Origin: an uncultured Endomicrobiia bacterium
Lineage (GTDB): Bacteria > Elusimicrobiota > Endomicrobiia > Endomicrobiales > Endomicrobiaceae
DNA length: 43,853 nucleotides
Direction of reading: 5' to 3'
NCBI GenBank assembly: GCA_938040055.1
Contig: CALHWY010000010.1
Coordinates: 1-43,853 of the forward strand
Shown in pieces: positions 26,405 through 34,754 of the stretch. Below the pieces are notes generated by a model. The model ran no database searches and was not told the origin of the DNA. It saw only the letters and a program-made list of their open reading frames with translations. The position numbers were made by a program, and so were the translations under genes. Numbering within the stretch: position 1 is the first letter of the stretch; every line of letters begins with the position of its first letter.

Positions 26405-27192
26405 AACTGTCAAAATTATTTGCCGCGGCGCTTATCCCTTTTGTTTTTTTAGGCTGTCACGCCGACAAAAAGATAATTTCGGGAGAAGCGGACGCTTCGG
26501 AAATTGACGTCGGTGTAAAAGTGCCGGGAAGAATAGCCGAGATTTTCGTCACGGAAGGCGAAACGGTAAAAAAAGGGCGGATACTCGCAAGACTTGAAGG
26601 CAAAGAGCTCGACGCGAAACTTAAAACGGTCAATGCGGCTCTTAAAGAAGCGCAGGAACAGCTGGCGCTTGCGGAAAAAACTTATACGAGAATCAAAAAT
26701 TTATATGAAACGGACGTCATACCGAGACAGCAGTTTGACGAGGCCGACTACAAATATAACGCCGCCCTGCAGAAAGTTCAGGCGGTAAAAGGGCAAAAAG
26801 ACGAGGTTATGGCCTACTACGGCGAACTTACCGTCACCGCCCCGATTGACGGAGAAATCGTGCAGATAGTATCCAATCCCGGAGAGCTTGTCGCCACGGG
26901 ATATCCCATTGTCACCATATTAAACACGCAGGATATGTGGGCGGTCTTCAATATTCGCGAAGACGATCTTAAAGAGATAAGCAAGGGAAATGTCTATGAA
27001 GTGTTTTTCCCGGCTCTCGGGAAAAAATTTTCCATGGAAGTAACCTACATTTCCGCCCTGGGAACTTTCGCATCATGGAAGCCAACCGCGCAGCAGGGAA
27101 ATTATGATTTAAAAACATTTGAAGTAAGACTTAAAAGCAAAAACAAAATTGAAAATTTAAGGCCCGGAATGACCGCCGTGCTTGACAAATAA
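26401..27192 (+). CDS. HlyD-family periplasmic adaptor lipoprotein, 263 aa
   Basis: The start at 26401 overlaps the upstream stop (ATGA). Residues 1-19 form a lipoprotein signal with FVFLGC, predicting acylation of Cys. The mature protein begins with a biotinyl/lipoyl-like strand (VKVPGRIAEIFVTEGETVKKGRILARLEG). A short coiled-coil hairpin (residues about 75-125) follows, then the returning half (LTVTAPIDGEIVQIVSNPGELVATGYPIVTI) and a beta-barrel. This is the membrane-fusion protein of a tripartite exporter, most like YbhG/HlyD partners of ABC-2 permeases. A terminator-like hairpin follows directly. Confidence 0.93.
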   Translation: MKLSKLFAAALIPFVFLGCHADKKIISGEADASEIDVGVKVPGRIAEIFVTEGETVKKGRILARLEGKELDAKLKTVNAALKEAQEQLALAEKTYTRIKNLYETDVIPRQQFDEADYKYNAALQKVQAVKGQKDEVMAYYGELTVTAPIDGEIVQIVSNPGELVATGYPIVTILNTQDMWAVFNIREDDLKEISKGNVYEVFFPALGKKFSMEVTYISALGTFASWKPTAQQGNYDLKTFEVRLKSKNKIENLRPGMTAVLDK

Positions 27193-27193
27193 A

Positions 27194-27240
27194 CGCTTAG
27201 GCCGTCCCGTCTTCAAACGGAGCCTACGCTCTTCTTTTTT
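27194..27240 (+). terminator. Terminator or attenuator between adaptor and permease genes
   Basis: TAGGC/GCCTA outer arms and CCGT/ACGG inner arms form a stem with some mismatches, followed by CTTCTTTTTT. It sits 2-48 bases after the adaptor stop and would reduce transcription into the permease genes. Confidence 0.6.
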
Positions 27241-27440
27241 GTTCCCCTTGCGCTTATGCATATTGCGTTAAACGGGTTAAAGCAAAAAAAAACGGAATCC
27301 AATTACAAGATTTTTTACGGGACGAAAAAACACCGACCGCCGAAAACGCACAAAGAAAACGGGCGGAATTATAAAAATACGGGCGGTGACGGCGGATATA
27401 AACGCCGGAACCCCGGGCAAAACGGCAAAAAAGATTTTTT
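27241..27440 (+). other. 200-bp gap inside the efflux locus
   Basis: No gene is visible in this gap; short open frames in it have no protein-like composition. Comparable loci often carry an ABC ATPase gene between the adaptor and permeases, and none is present here. Confidence 0.5.
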
Positions 27441-28604
27441 ATGAAAGATATTTTAAACATAATGACCAGGGAGCTGAAAATTATTTTTTCAAGCAGTCTT
27501 TATATTCTTGCGCTGCTTGTTTTCCCCGTAGCCGACTGCGTTTTTTTGGGAGGCGTATACAGTTCCGGACTTCTGACAAAACTGCCTATAGCCGTGATAG
27601 ATGACGACAACAGCAAAATATCAAGGACTATAATAAGATATTTCAATGCCTCGCCGGATATGGAAGTCAAATACAGGATTTCGAATACCGAACAATTAAA
27701 AGATTTATTCGCCCGCCAAAAAGCCGTTATGGGTTTATACATACCGAAAAACACGCAAAAAAACATCAAAAGACAGAAGCCGCAAAATATTCCCGTTTTT
27801 ATCAATGCTTCAAATTATATAACGGGCAGCATTGCGGATATAGGAGCAAATACCGTCATTGTAACGATAGGAAGCGGGATAAAGTATAAAACAATGACAA
27901 AAAAAGGTTTTTCTTCAAAACAGGCCCGGGAACTTTTACAGCCCGTAAAAAACGACACGGCAAAACTTTTCAATCCCGCTCTTAACTATAATATTTTTCT
28001 TACTCCCGGGCTGTGGCTGTCCGTAATACAGCAGCTGCTGATACTTGTAGGCGTGCTGACGATATCCACGGAATTCGATCTGAGATCGGTCAGGGCGATG
28101 CTGCGCTCCGGAGGAAAAAGCGTTTTCAAGGCAATGACGGGGAAGATGGCCGTTTATATGGTTTTCGCTTATATTCACTTTGAAATATTGTACCGGCTGA
28201 TGTTTAAAATATTTAACATACCGATAGCGTCTTCCGTTTCGGCCTGTTTGGTTTTAAGCATGTGTTTCGCTTTTGCGTCCATTGCTCTGGGAATGCTTCT
28301 TTCTTCCGTGCTGACCACAAGAGCGAACGCTTTAAAGGGCTGTCTGATCATAGCCGCGCCGGCTTTTCTTCTTTCCGGCTACACATGGCCGCTTGACCAG
28401 ATCCCCCTTTTTTTAAGAAAATTTTCCGAATTAATACCTTTAACCCCTTTTCTTGCGGGTTTTAGAAAAATTTATATGCAGGGTCTCGGGACGGAATTCA
28501 TCATTCCCTACATCAGGCAGCTGGCAATATCGGGGCTAATATTTTTTATTCTCGCTCTAATAATAACTGGCATAAGGATGAAAAGGAAGGAGCCCGCAAA
28601 ATGA
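27441..28604 (+). CDS. ABC-2 type permease, 387 aa
   Basis: The layout is that of YbhS/YbhR/YhhJ-type ABC-2 permeases. There is one membrane helix near residues 18-40 and a large extracytoplasmic domain with IAVIDDDNSKISRTIIRYFNASPDMEVKY. The C-terminal half has five or more helices, including the characteristic FLLSGYTWPLDQIPLFLRKFSELIPLTPFLAGFRKI segment. It would form one half of an exporter with the next gene, with which it overlaps by four bases (ATGA). The start lacks a strong ribosome-binding site. No nucleotide-binding subunit is encoded nearby, so energy coupling must come from elsewhere or by another means. Confidence 0.9.
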   Translation: MKDILNIMTRELKIIFSSSLYILALLVFPVADCVFLGGVYSSGLLTKLPIAVIDDDNSKISRTIIRYFNASPDMEVKYRISNTEQLKDLFARQKAVMGLYIPKNTQKNIKRQKPQNIPVFINASNYITGSIADIGANTVIVTIGSGIKYKTMTKKGFSSKQARELLQPVKNDTAKLFNPALNYNIFLTPGLWLSVIQQLLILVGVLTISTEFDLRSVRAMLRSGGKSVFKAMTGKMAVYMVFAYIHFEILYRLMFKIFNIPIASSVSACLVLSMCFAFASIALGMLLSSVLTTRANALKGCLIIAAPAFLLSGYTWPLDQIPLFLRKFSELIPLTPFLAGFRKIYMQGLGTEFIIPYIRQLAISGLIFFILALIITGIRMKRKEPAK

Positions 28605-29755
28605 ACCTGAAGCCTTTCAAAGACGTGCTGACGCGGGAGTTCGGAATTTTTTTTACGACTCCGTCTTTGCTGCTTATATGCATCGGAGCTCCGCTGCTGT
28701 TTGCGTTTATGTTTTCGGCCCTGTACTATAACAGAAGAGCCGCCGACATAAATATAGGCATAGTAAACGCCGACAACAGCCTCATGTCAAGAAAACTTGT
28801 CCGGGATTTTGACGCCTGCGCGGAACTCAAAGTGGCGATGAAGCCGGCTTCGGCTGATGAAGCGTACAAAAACATTTTCAGAAGCGATATCGGCGCTTTT
28901 TGTTTTATTCCCAAAAATTTCAGCGCAAGCCTTAAAAAAGGGCAGAGCGCGCCCGCGTTCAACGCCGCCGACGCAAGCAGCTTTATCATATCAAGCAATG
29001 TCTTAAAAAAATTCTCGATGATATCTATGTCATTTTCCGAAAAACAGTTCGTCAAAACCCTGACGGACAAGGGATATTCCTACAATGCGGCCAAAGCGTC
29101 CGTTTCTCCTTTGCGGGCAGTGCCTTCCTATATATTCAATACGGAAATGAATTATTCCGATTTTCTTATACCCGTGCTTTTTTTCGCCGTCTTACAGCAA
29201 ATACTTCTTGTTTCGATATGCACCACGATAATCACGGACAAGCGTCCGGGAAAAAGAAAAGAGCTGCGAAATGCATCAAAAGGAAGTTTTGCCGCGGCGG
29301 TTTTCGGCAAAATAACCCCGTACTGCTGCGCCGGCATGGCGCTGGTCGCCGCTTATGCGTTTACGGCTCTTCCGGTAAACAATATTTTTGTGGTTTCCTG
29401 CGCCGGCTATTTTTTTCTTTCAACGGCTTTTATAATAGCGGTCGCTTCTTTCGCGGTTCTTATATCGTCTTTTTTCAAATCCCAGGAAATGGCTATGTCC
29501 GTTCTTATGTTTTACGCCATGCCCGCCGTTTTGCTTTCGGGTTTTGCTTGGCCCCGTCAAGAGCTTCCCGCCATTCTTAAAGCCGTATCCTGTTTTTTGC
29601 CTTCCACCTACGCGCTTAGCGAGCTGAGGCTTTTTATTCTGGGGGATATCTCCGTCAAATACGCGCTTATTCCCGCCGCGGAGCTTCTCGCTTTCGCCGC
29701 GCTATGTTTTCTGCTTTCTTTTTTTCTCTCGGGAAAGCGGTTCGGGCAAAGGTAA
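28601..29755 (+). CDS. ABC-2 type permease, second subunit, 384 aa
   Basis: This gene is a paralogue of the upstream permease with the same organisation. It has an N-terminal helix, an external domain starting NIGIVNADNSLMSRKLVRDFDA, and C-terminal helices with AVLLSGFAWPRQELPAILKAVSCFLPSTYALSELR. An AAGGAAGGAG ribosome-binding site within the end of the previous gene and the ATGA overlap indicate tight coupling, as expected for two halves of a heterodimeric channel. The tetR operon therefore encodes regulator, outer-membrane duct, adaptor and two permeases. Confidence 0.9.
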   Translation: MNLKPFKDVLTREFGIFFTTPSLLLICIGAPLLFAFMFSALYYNRRAADINIGIVNADNSLMSRKLVRDFDACAELKVAMKPASADEAYKNIFRSDIGAFCFIPKNFSASLKKGQSAPAFNAADASSFIISSNVLKKFSMISMSFSEKQFVKTLTDKGYSYNAAKASVSPLRAVPSYIFNTEMNYSDFLIPVLFFAVLQQILLVSICTTIITDKRPGKRKELRNASKGSFAAAVFGKITPYCCAGMALVAAYAFTALPVNNIFVVSCAGYFFLSTAFIIAVASFAVLISSFFKSQEMAMSVLMFYAMPAVLLSGFAWPRQELPAILKAVSCFLPSTYALSELRLFILGDISVKYALIPAAELLAFAALCFLLSFFLSGKRFGQR

Positions 29756-29884
29756 AAAAAACGTCTGCGTATATAAAAAAATCCTCATTTTTTTTACGTT
29801 TTTTATTTGCTTTTTCAATCTTTCTATTATAGACTATTTATGCGTTATCCGTATAAACAGCTTATCTTTATGAGAGGATACAAC

Positions 29885-32800
29885 ATGAAAAAACCGCTTA
29901 TTTTTTTCTTTTCTTTTATTTTTCTCATTCTTGCAGCGCAAAACGTTTTTTCAGCGGCAACGGATTATGCGTCCTTAAACTCCGAAATACTTTCAGCCGC
30001 CCCTAATCCCGCGGTAAACAATATAGACATTTCGACGCCTTCACTTCATATGCAGGGAAATCTGGGAATTATTTCCGATAAAACTATCAACTTTCAAAGC
30101 ATTGACCCTTTCGGAAAAACGGCTATAGACGGCGCAGGCGTTTACAGGGGTTTTTCAGCGAACACCGGCTCAAACCTCAGTTTTACCGGCATAGACTTTT
30201 TCAACGCTGCAACCGCGCAAGACGGAGGCTTTGTAAGTGTGCGCTCTTCGACGGTTTCTTTTAACGGCTCTGCGGCAATGTTTAAAAACGGTTCGGCCCG
30301 CAGCGGCGGAGCCGTTTACGCATCCAATAATTCATTCATGCATTTTGCGAACGGCGCCGTTTTCGACTCCAATAAAGCGTCCGATTCAGGCGGAGGTTTT
30401 TACTCAGCCAGAACCCGGCTTGTTTTTGACGGAAACGCCGAATTTATAAACAATGTGTCGGAGTACAGCGGAGGAGGGTTCTATGCGGATTCGAAATCCG
30501 ATATTTCCTTCAACGGGCACGCTCTTTTTAAAAGCAATGTCTCTACTGACAATAACGGCGCCGGTTTTTACGCTTACCGCTCCGCGCTTAATTTTGCTTC
30601 GGCCGGTTTTGAAAACAATATAAGCCATGATATAGGCGGCGGATTTTACGCGTCCCAGTGCGGCATATCATTTTCAGGAGACGCTTCTTTTTCCGGAAAC
30701 CGCGCAAAATATGCCGGAGGCGCGCTGACCGCCGGAAACGGATCGAATATCAGTTTCGGAGGGAATGCTTTATTTTCTTTAAATTCCGCCGGAGAAGGAG
30801 GGGCGGTCAGAACGACCGCTTCAAATATCACTTTCGGGCAAAATGCCGCTTTTGAAAATAATTCGGCCGCCGCGGGAGGAGGGGCGCTGAAAGCCGACAA
30901 TTCCTCCAAAATAATTTTTAATGCAGACTCTCTGTTTAACAATAACACAGCGGGATATGACGGCGGGGCGGTGACGGCGTTTGATTCGGAGATAGTTTTT
31001 AACGCGAACTCCGCTTTTGAGAACAATTCCGCCAAACTCGGCGGCGCCTTCCATCTTTCATCGTCAAAACTTGTTTTGTCGGATTCCGTCTTTGAAGGCA
31101 ATACGGCGCTTTCGGCCGGAGGAGCGATATATATGACCGGCACCGCAGACAAAATGTCTTTGCTCACGGTAAATACCGGCACCGAGACGATATTCAGAAA
31201 CAATAAGGCGGATAATTCCTCAAACGCCCTGTATCTGGGCGATTACAGCCGCGCGGTGTTTAACACTGCCGCGGGAGCGTCCGTACAAATGCGCGACTCG
31301 GTATCGGCAAGCCGCAATCATGCGGAACTTGAATTGTCCGGAGAAGGCGCGTTTAACCTTTATAATTCCCTTACCGGAGCGGACGTTTTCCTTTCAGGGG
31401 CAAACGGAAGCTCGTTCAACCTTATGGGCGGAGGTTCGGTCAATGCGGGACGTTTTATTATAGGAGCGGCCTCCAGATTTAACTCCGTAAACGGTTCTGC
31501 GGACGAAATAAAAGTATCGTCTCTCGGCATTGACGGAACTCTTGCCGTTGAAATTTCGCAAACAGGCGTCCATGACAGAATATTTTCGTCGGGAGCGGTA
31601 AATATAGGCGGCTCGGGAACGCTTGAAGTCGCCACCGACATAGCGGATCCGGCGGGTTTCAGAAAGAAAACGTTTATGATTATCAATACCCCGGAAAGCA
31701 TAAACGGAATATTCGGGACGGTTAACGTGACAAATCCGGTTTTTGTCAACGCTCCCGTCGTCAACTACGGAGATCTCGTGAAAAACTGGATTACAATAAC
31801 TCTTCTGGGAGACAATCTTTCCACGAATTATTTGTCGCTTAAAGGTCTTTCTTTCAACCAGAGACAGACGGCAAAAAATTATGACGCTCTCTCCGCGGAC
31901 GCATCAGGAGATTTGGACACCGTAATTTCGCTTATAGAAGCTTTTGATGAGGACGGAAAGAAAAAAGCGCTGGCGCAGTCTTCGGGATACTTTTTGGCCA
32001 ATATCATAAGGAGCGTTTCCGCAGACGCGGAAAACAATGAAATATACGACAGAATAAAAAACCACTGCATGTTCGGAGAAACCGAAAACGGTCTCTGGGC
32101 GCAGTTCAGGGGAGCCGCGACGGCTTATTCCAAAGACGGCAACTCTCTTAACGACTTTAAAGACTCGGCAAACGGAGTAATGATAGGATTTGACAGATTT
32201 ATGGAAGATAAAAAAATAATGCTGGGAGCATATTTTAAGCATAATGACCGCGATATCAGCCAGGCGGATAATGAAGCGGACATAACAAATACGGGGCTGG
32301 GAATATACGGAGGGCTGATAGAACGGGACTGGGAGATAAAAGCTTTGGTTTCGGGCGCTTATGACAATTATGATACAAAAAGAGATATTCCTTTTGCGGC
32401 AAGAAAAGCAAAAGCCGTTTTTGAAGGAACTTCTTTCGGGGCTGACATTGAAGGCGCGGTAAAATTTAAAGCGGGAGAATACATCAATCTGAGACCTTAT
32501 ATGGGAATGGAGGCTAAAAATTCTTATCATAACGGTTTCACGGAAAAAGGAGCTGAAAGCCTCGGCCTTGAAGTTTTAGCGGACTCTTATATGCGCTCAG
32601 CCGCAAGGCTTGGAGCCGGAGCGGTATTTGACAACAATATTTTCAGCTGGCATATAAACGCCGAAATAAAATATCTTATAAGCGGAGAAGCTCCTGAAAT
32701 AGAATCCGCTTTCAAAGGAAGCGGCAGAATTTTCAGAAGCCGCGGTTCAACCGAGGGAAGAATGATCGGCGGGGCCGCGGCTGGAGCCGCCGTCAGAATT

Positions 32801-33529
32801 ACAAAAGAGCTTAAACTTTTCGTCAACGGAAACTATTACGGAGCAGACCATTTCAGGCACCTGTACGGCAATATAGGATTAAGATGGAACTTTTGCTCTC
32901 ATAATAAAGAAAGCGGGGCCGCAAAGACGGATAAAGAAGCGCTTGATGCCGCTCTTTCTCTTCTTGAGCCGCAGCCGCAGGAGGCAAAAGAGATGGACGC
33001 CGTAATAATTTTTGAAGAGGCTCCTCTTTCTTACGGAGAAGAAAGCGCAGATGAGCCGGCGCAGGACGCTTCGCGGCAGGAGGAAGAAATAAAAGAACAA
33101 GAGGAAGCAAACCCTGAAATAGACATGGAAGACGAAAAAGTCGTTGAGCAGCAGCAGAAAGAAGCCGCCCTGAGAAGAAGCAAACCGGTTTTAAAATCTT
33201 TCAGTCTTAATATGGCGAATTTTGATACGGGAAGATCCTCTCTTTCGGAAAAAGCCAAAGAGAATATAAGGATGCAGGCCGCAGAAATAAAAAAGTTTGA
33301 GTTTACAAAAATAACCATTGAAGGACATACGGATTCAACCGGAAGCGCGGCAATCAACAAAAAACTTTCAAGAGAAAGGGCAAAAGCGGTATTTGACATA
33401 TTTGCGCAAGAAGAAATCCCGGTAAAAAAAATGTCCTATATAGGTTTTTCGTCGCTGCTGCCTTTGGCTTCAAACAATACGATAGAAGGAAGAGCAAAAA
33501 ACAGAAGAGTGGAAATATTCGTAGAATAA
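29885..33529 (+). CDS. Autotransporter-like Pmp repeat protein with C-terminal OmpA domain, 1214 aa
   Basis: I start the gene at 29885, where GAGAGGA precedes the ATG and a clear signal peptide (MKKPLIFFF...NVFSA) begins; the frame is open further upstream without these signs. The passenger has many GGA/GGG-FY and F-x-N-N motifs (FKNGSARSGGAVYASN, FDSNKASDSGGGFYS), predicting a beta-helix. The barrel ends near residue 1004 (NIGLRWNF). An acidic, Glu/Gln-rich linker of about 90 residues follows. Then comes an OmpA-like domain (about 1105-1214) with IEGHTDSTGS and NKKLSRERAKAVFDIF. A terminator follows at 33607. It is paralogous to the genes at 19551 and 34755. Confidence 0.9.
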   Translation: MKKPLIFFFSFIFLILAAQNVFSAATDYASLNSEILSAAPNPAVNNIDISTPSLHMQGNLGIISDKTINFQSIDPFGKTAIDGAGVYRGFSANTGSNLSFTGIDFFNAATAQDGGFVSVRSSTVSFNGSAAMFKNGSARSGGAVYASNNSFMHFANGAVFDSNKASDSGGGFYSARTRLVFDGNAEFINNVSEYSGGGFYADSKSDISFNGHALFKSNVSTDNNGAGFYAYRSALNFASAGFENNISHDIGGGFYASQCGISFSGDASFSGNRAKYAGGALTAGNGSNISFGGNALFSLNSAGEGGAVRTTASNITFGQNAAFENNSAAAGGGALKADNSSKIIFNADSLFNNNTAGYDGGAVTAFDSEIVFNANSAFENNSAKLGGAFHLSSSKLVLSDSVFEGNTALSAGGAIYMTGTADKMSLLTVNTGTETIFRNNKADNSSNALYLGDYSRAVFNTAAGASVQMRDSVSASRNHAELELSGEGAFNLYNSLTGADVFLSGANGSSFNLMGGGSVNAGRFIIGAASRFNSVNGSADEIKVSSLGIDGTLAVEISQTGVHDRIFSSGAVNIGGSGTLEVATDIADPAGFRKKTFMIINTPESINGIFGTVNVTNPVFVNAPVVNYGDLVKNWITITLLGDNLSTNYLSLKGLSFNQRQTAKNYDALSADASGDLDTVISLIEAFDEDGKKKALAQSSGYFLANIIRSVSADAENNEIYDRIKNHCMFGETENGLWAQFRGAATAYSKDGNSLNDFKDSANGVMIGFDRFMEDKKIMLGAYFKHNDRDISQADNEADITNTGLGIYGGLIERDWEIKALVSGAYDNYDTKRDIPFAARKAKAVFEGTSFGADIEGAVKFKAGEYINLRPYMGMEAKNSYHNGFTEKGAESLGLEVLADSYMRSAARLGAGAVFDNNIFSWHINAEIKYLISGEAPEIESAFKGSGRIFRSRGSTEGRMIGGAAAGAAVRITKELKLFVNGNYYGADHFRHLYGNIGLRWNFCSHNKESGAAKTDKEALDAALSLLEPQPQEAKEMDAVIIFEEAPLSYGEESADEPAQDASRQEEEIKEQEEANPEIDMEDEKVVEQQQKEAALRRSKPVLKSFSLNMANFDTGRSSLSEKAKENIRMQAAEIKKFEFTKITIEGHTDSTGSAAINKKLSRERAKAVFDIFAQEEIPVKKMSYIGFSSLLPLASNNTIEGRAKNRRVEIFVE

Positions 33530-33606
33530 TAAAGTTAAAAGCGGAATATGGAAAATTTAGAATAATAGCACAGCCGCAATATTCGCCGAATAAGCAAAAT
33601 CGCAAT

Positions 33607-33650
33607 AGCGGAGGGAAGAAATTTTCTCTCCGCTTTTTATTTTTTCCGGA
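33607..33650 (+). terminator. Terminator of the second surface-protein gene
   Basis: AGCGGAG and CTCCGCT arms (33607-33613 and 33627-33633), with partial pairing between them, are followed by TTTTATTTTTT. Confidence 0.8.
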
Positions 33651-33660
33651 AGCTTTTTAT

Positions 33661-34566
33661 TTATTGTCCTTTCCGCCCGGAATTTATTTTTTTTAAAACA
33701 GCCCCGCCGGCGCTCTCAAGAGCTCCTATAACCGGCAAAACGCTGCCGGCAAGTTCGATTGAAACGTCGGGACGGCCGGCACTTCCTTTAAGGTTGACGG
33801 CACAATGCCCGCCCGAACGCGGCTTTACCGCAAGCAGCATATCAAGCGCGCCGGAAGAGCGCAAGCCGATCGCGCCGTAAATGTTTACGGACGCAAAAGC
33901 CGACGCGATAACGCCTCTTTTTATCCTCGCAAATCCTGGGATGAAATCCGCCTGCGCCTCGGTTTTCTCAAACTTTATCCCTTTACGCGAAGATCCCGGA
34001 GCGATGTCCTCAAATATCTTGCCCCGGTCTCTCCGGTACTTTTATAAACGGCGGACAAAGGATATGAAAAAGATTTCATACAGCCTCCCCGCCGAAATAT
34101 CTTATCCGCGATGCCTTTATTTCAATATCGGGCGAAGCAAAATATATTTTTCCGCTTCCGTCTTTTGCTGACGCGGCCTCTTTAAGAAAATGCCCGTCAA
34201 AAGCCCCGTCTTTTTTTATGATATCGGCGGCAAGCCCTTCGCCTCCGACATAGTCTAAAATCATCTTTTTCCCGAGAAGAGGCAGCAGCTTTGCTTTAAA
34301 AGACAGTTTTTCGGTTTTTATAAAAGGTGCCGTCGGCAAAATCTCCTTTCCGGAAAAGCGCGAAATTGCGCAGTCCGACACCTGTTATTTTAAAGGAACT
34401 TTTATCAAAGTTTATTTCTCTGCCGAATTCGTTTTTTACGTAATTTTCAATAATACTTCTTATTTTTTCCGGAGGGAACGCCACTCTCAAAAAAAACTAA
34501 AATTACGATAAAGACCGCTCCGGACACCATCAGTATGCTTCTTATCGTCCTTAAAATTTTTTCCAT
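33661..34566 (-). pseudogene. Broken AsmA-family gene
   Basis: Three minus-strand frames together give an AsmA-like protein. The N-terminal membrane helix is MEKILRTIRSILMVSGAVFIV at 34566. In the next frame come FPPEKIRSIIENYVKNEFG and INFDKSSFKITGVGLRNFALF. In a third come FIKTEKLSFKAKLLPLLGKK and ADIIKKDGAFDGHFL. Further on, KGIKFEKTEAQADFIPGFAR and VNIYGAIGLRSSGALDMLLA lead to the end at 33661. At least three frameshifts or stops separate these pieces, and the total is about 300 codons, well below a normal AsmA protein. AsmA proteins bridge inner and outer membranes and affect lipid transport; this copy is non-functional. Confidence 0.8.
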
Positions 34567-34754
34567 AAGTCTATTCTGAGCAAAAAGCCGTGTATAGAGG
34601 ATGAAAATATTGTGAAAAATATTCAAATCTTCCGGCGTTTTATTGATTTTACCATTACTTTTATGTAGCATAAATAATTATATATCCACAGATATAGCAA
34701 AATTTCATACAATACATTTATATTTAAGCAGTAATGTTGCCAAAGGAGCTTACG

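Noticed and set aside
29807..29884. Longer start for the second surface protein
   Set aside because: The signal peptide and ribosome-binding site fit the ATG at 29885.
30646..31203. 185-codon minus-strand frame opposite the second surface-protein gene
   Set aside because: It is an antisense shadow of Gly/Ala/Asn-rich repeats, without independent signals.
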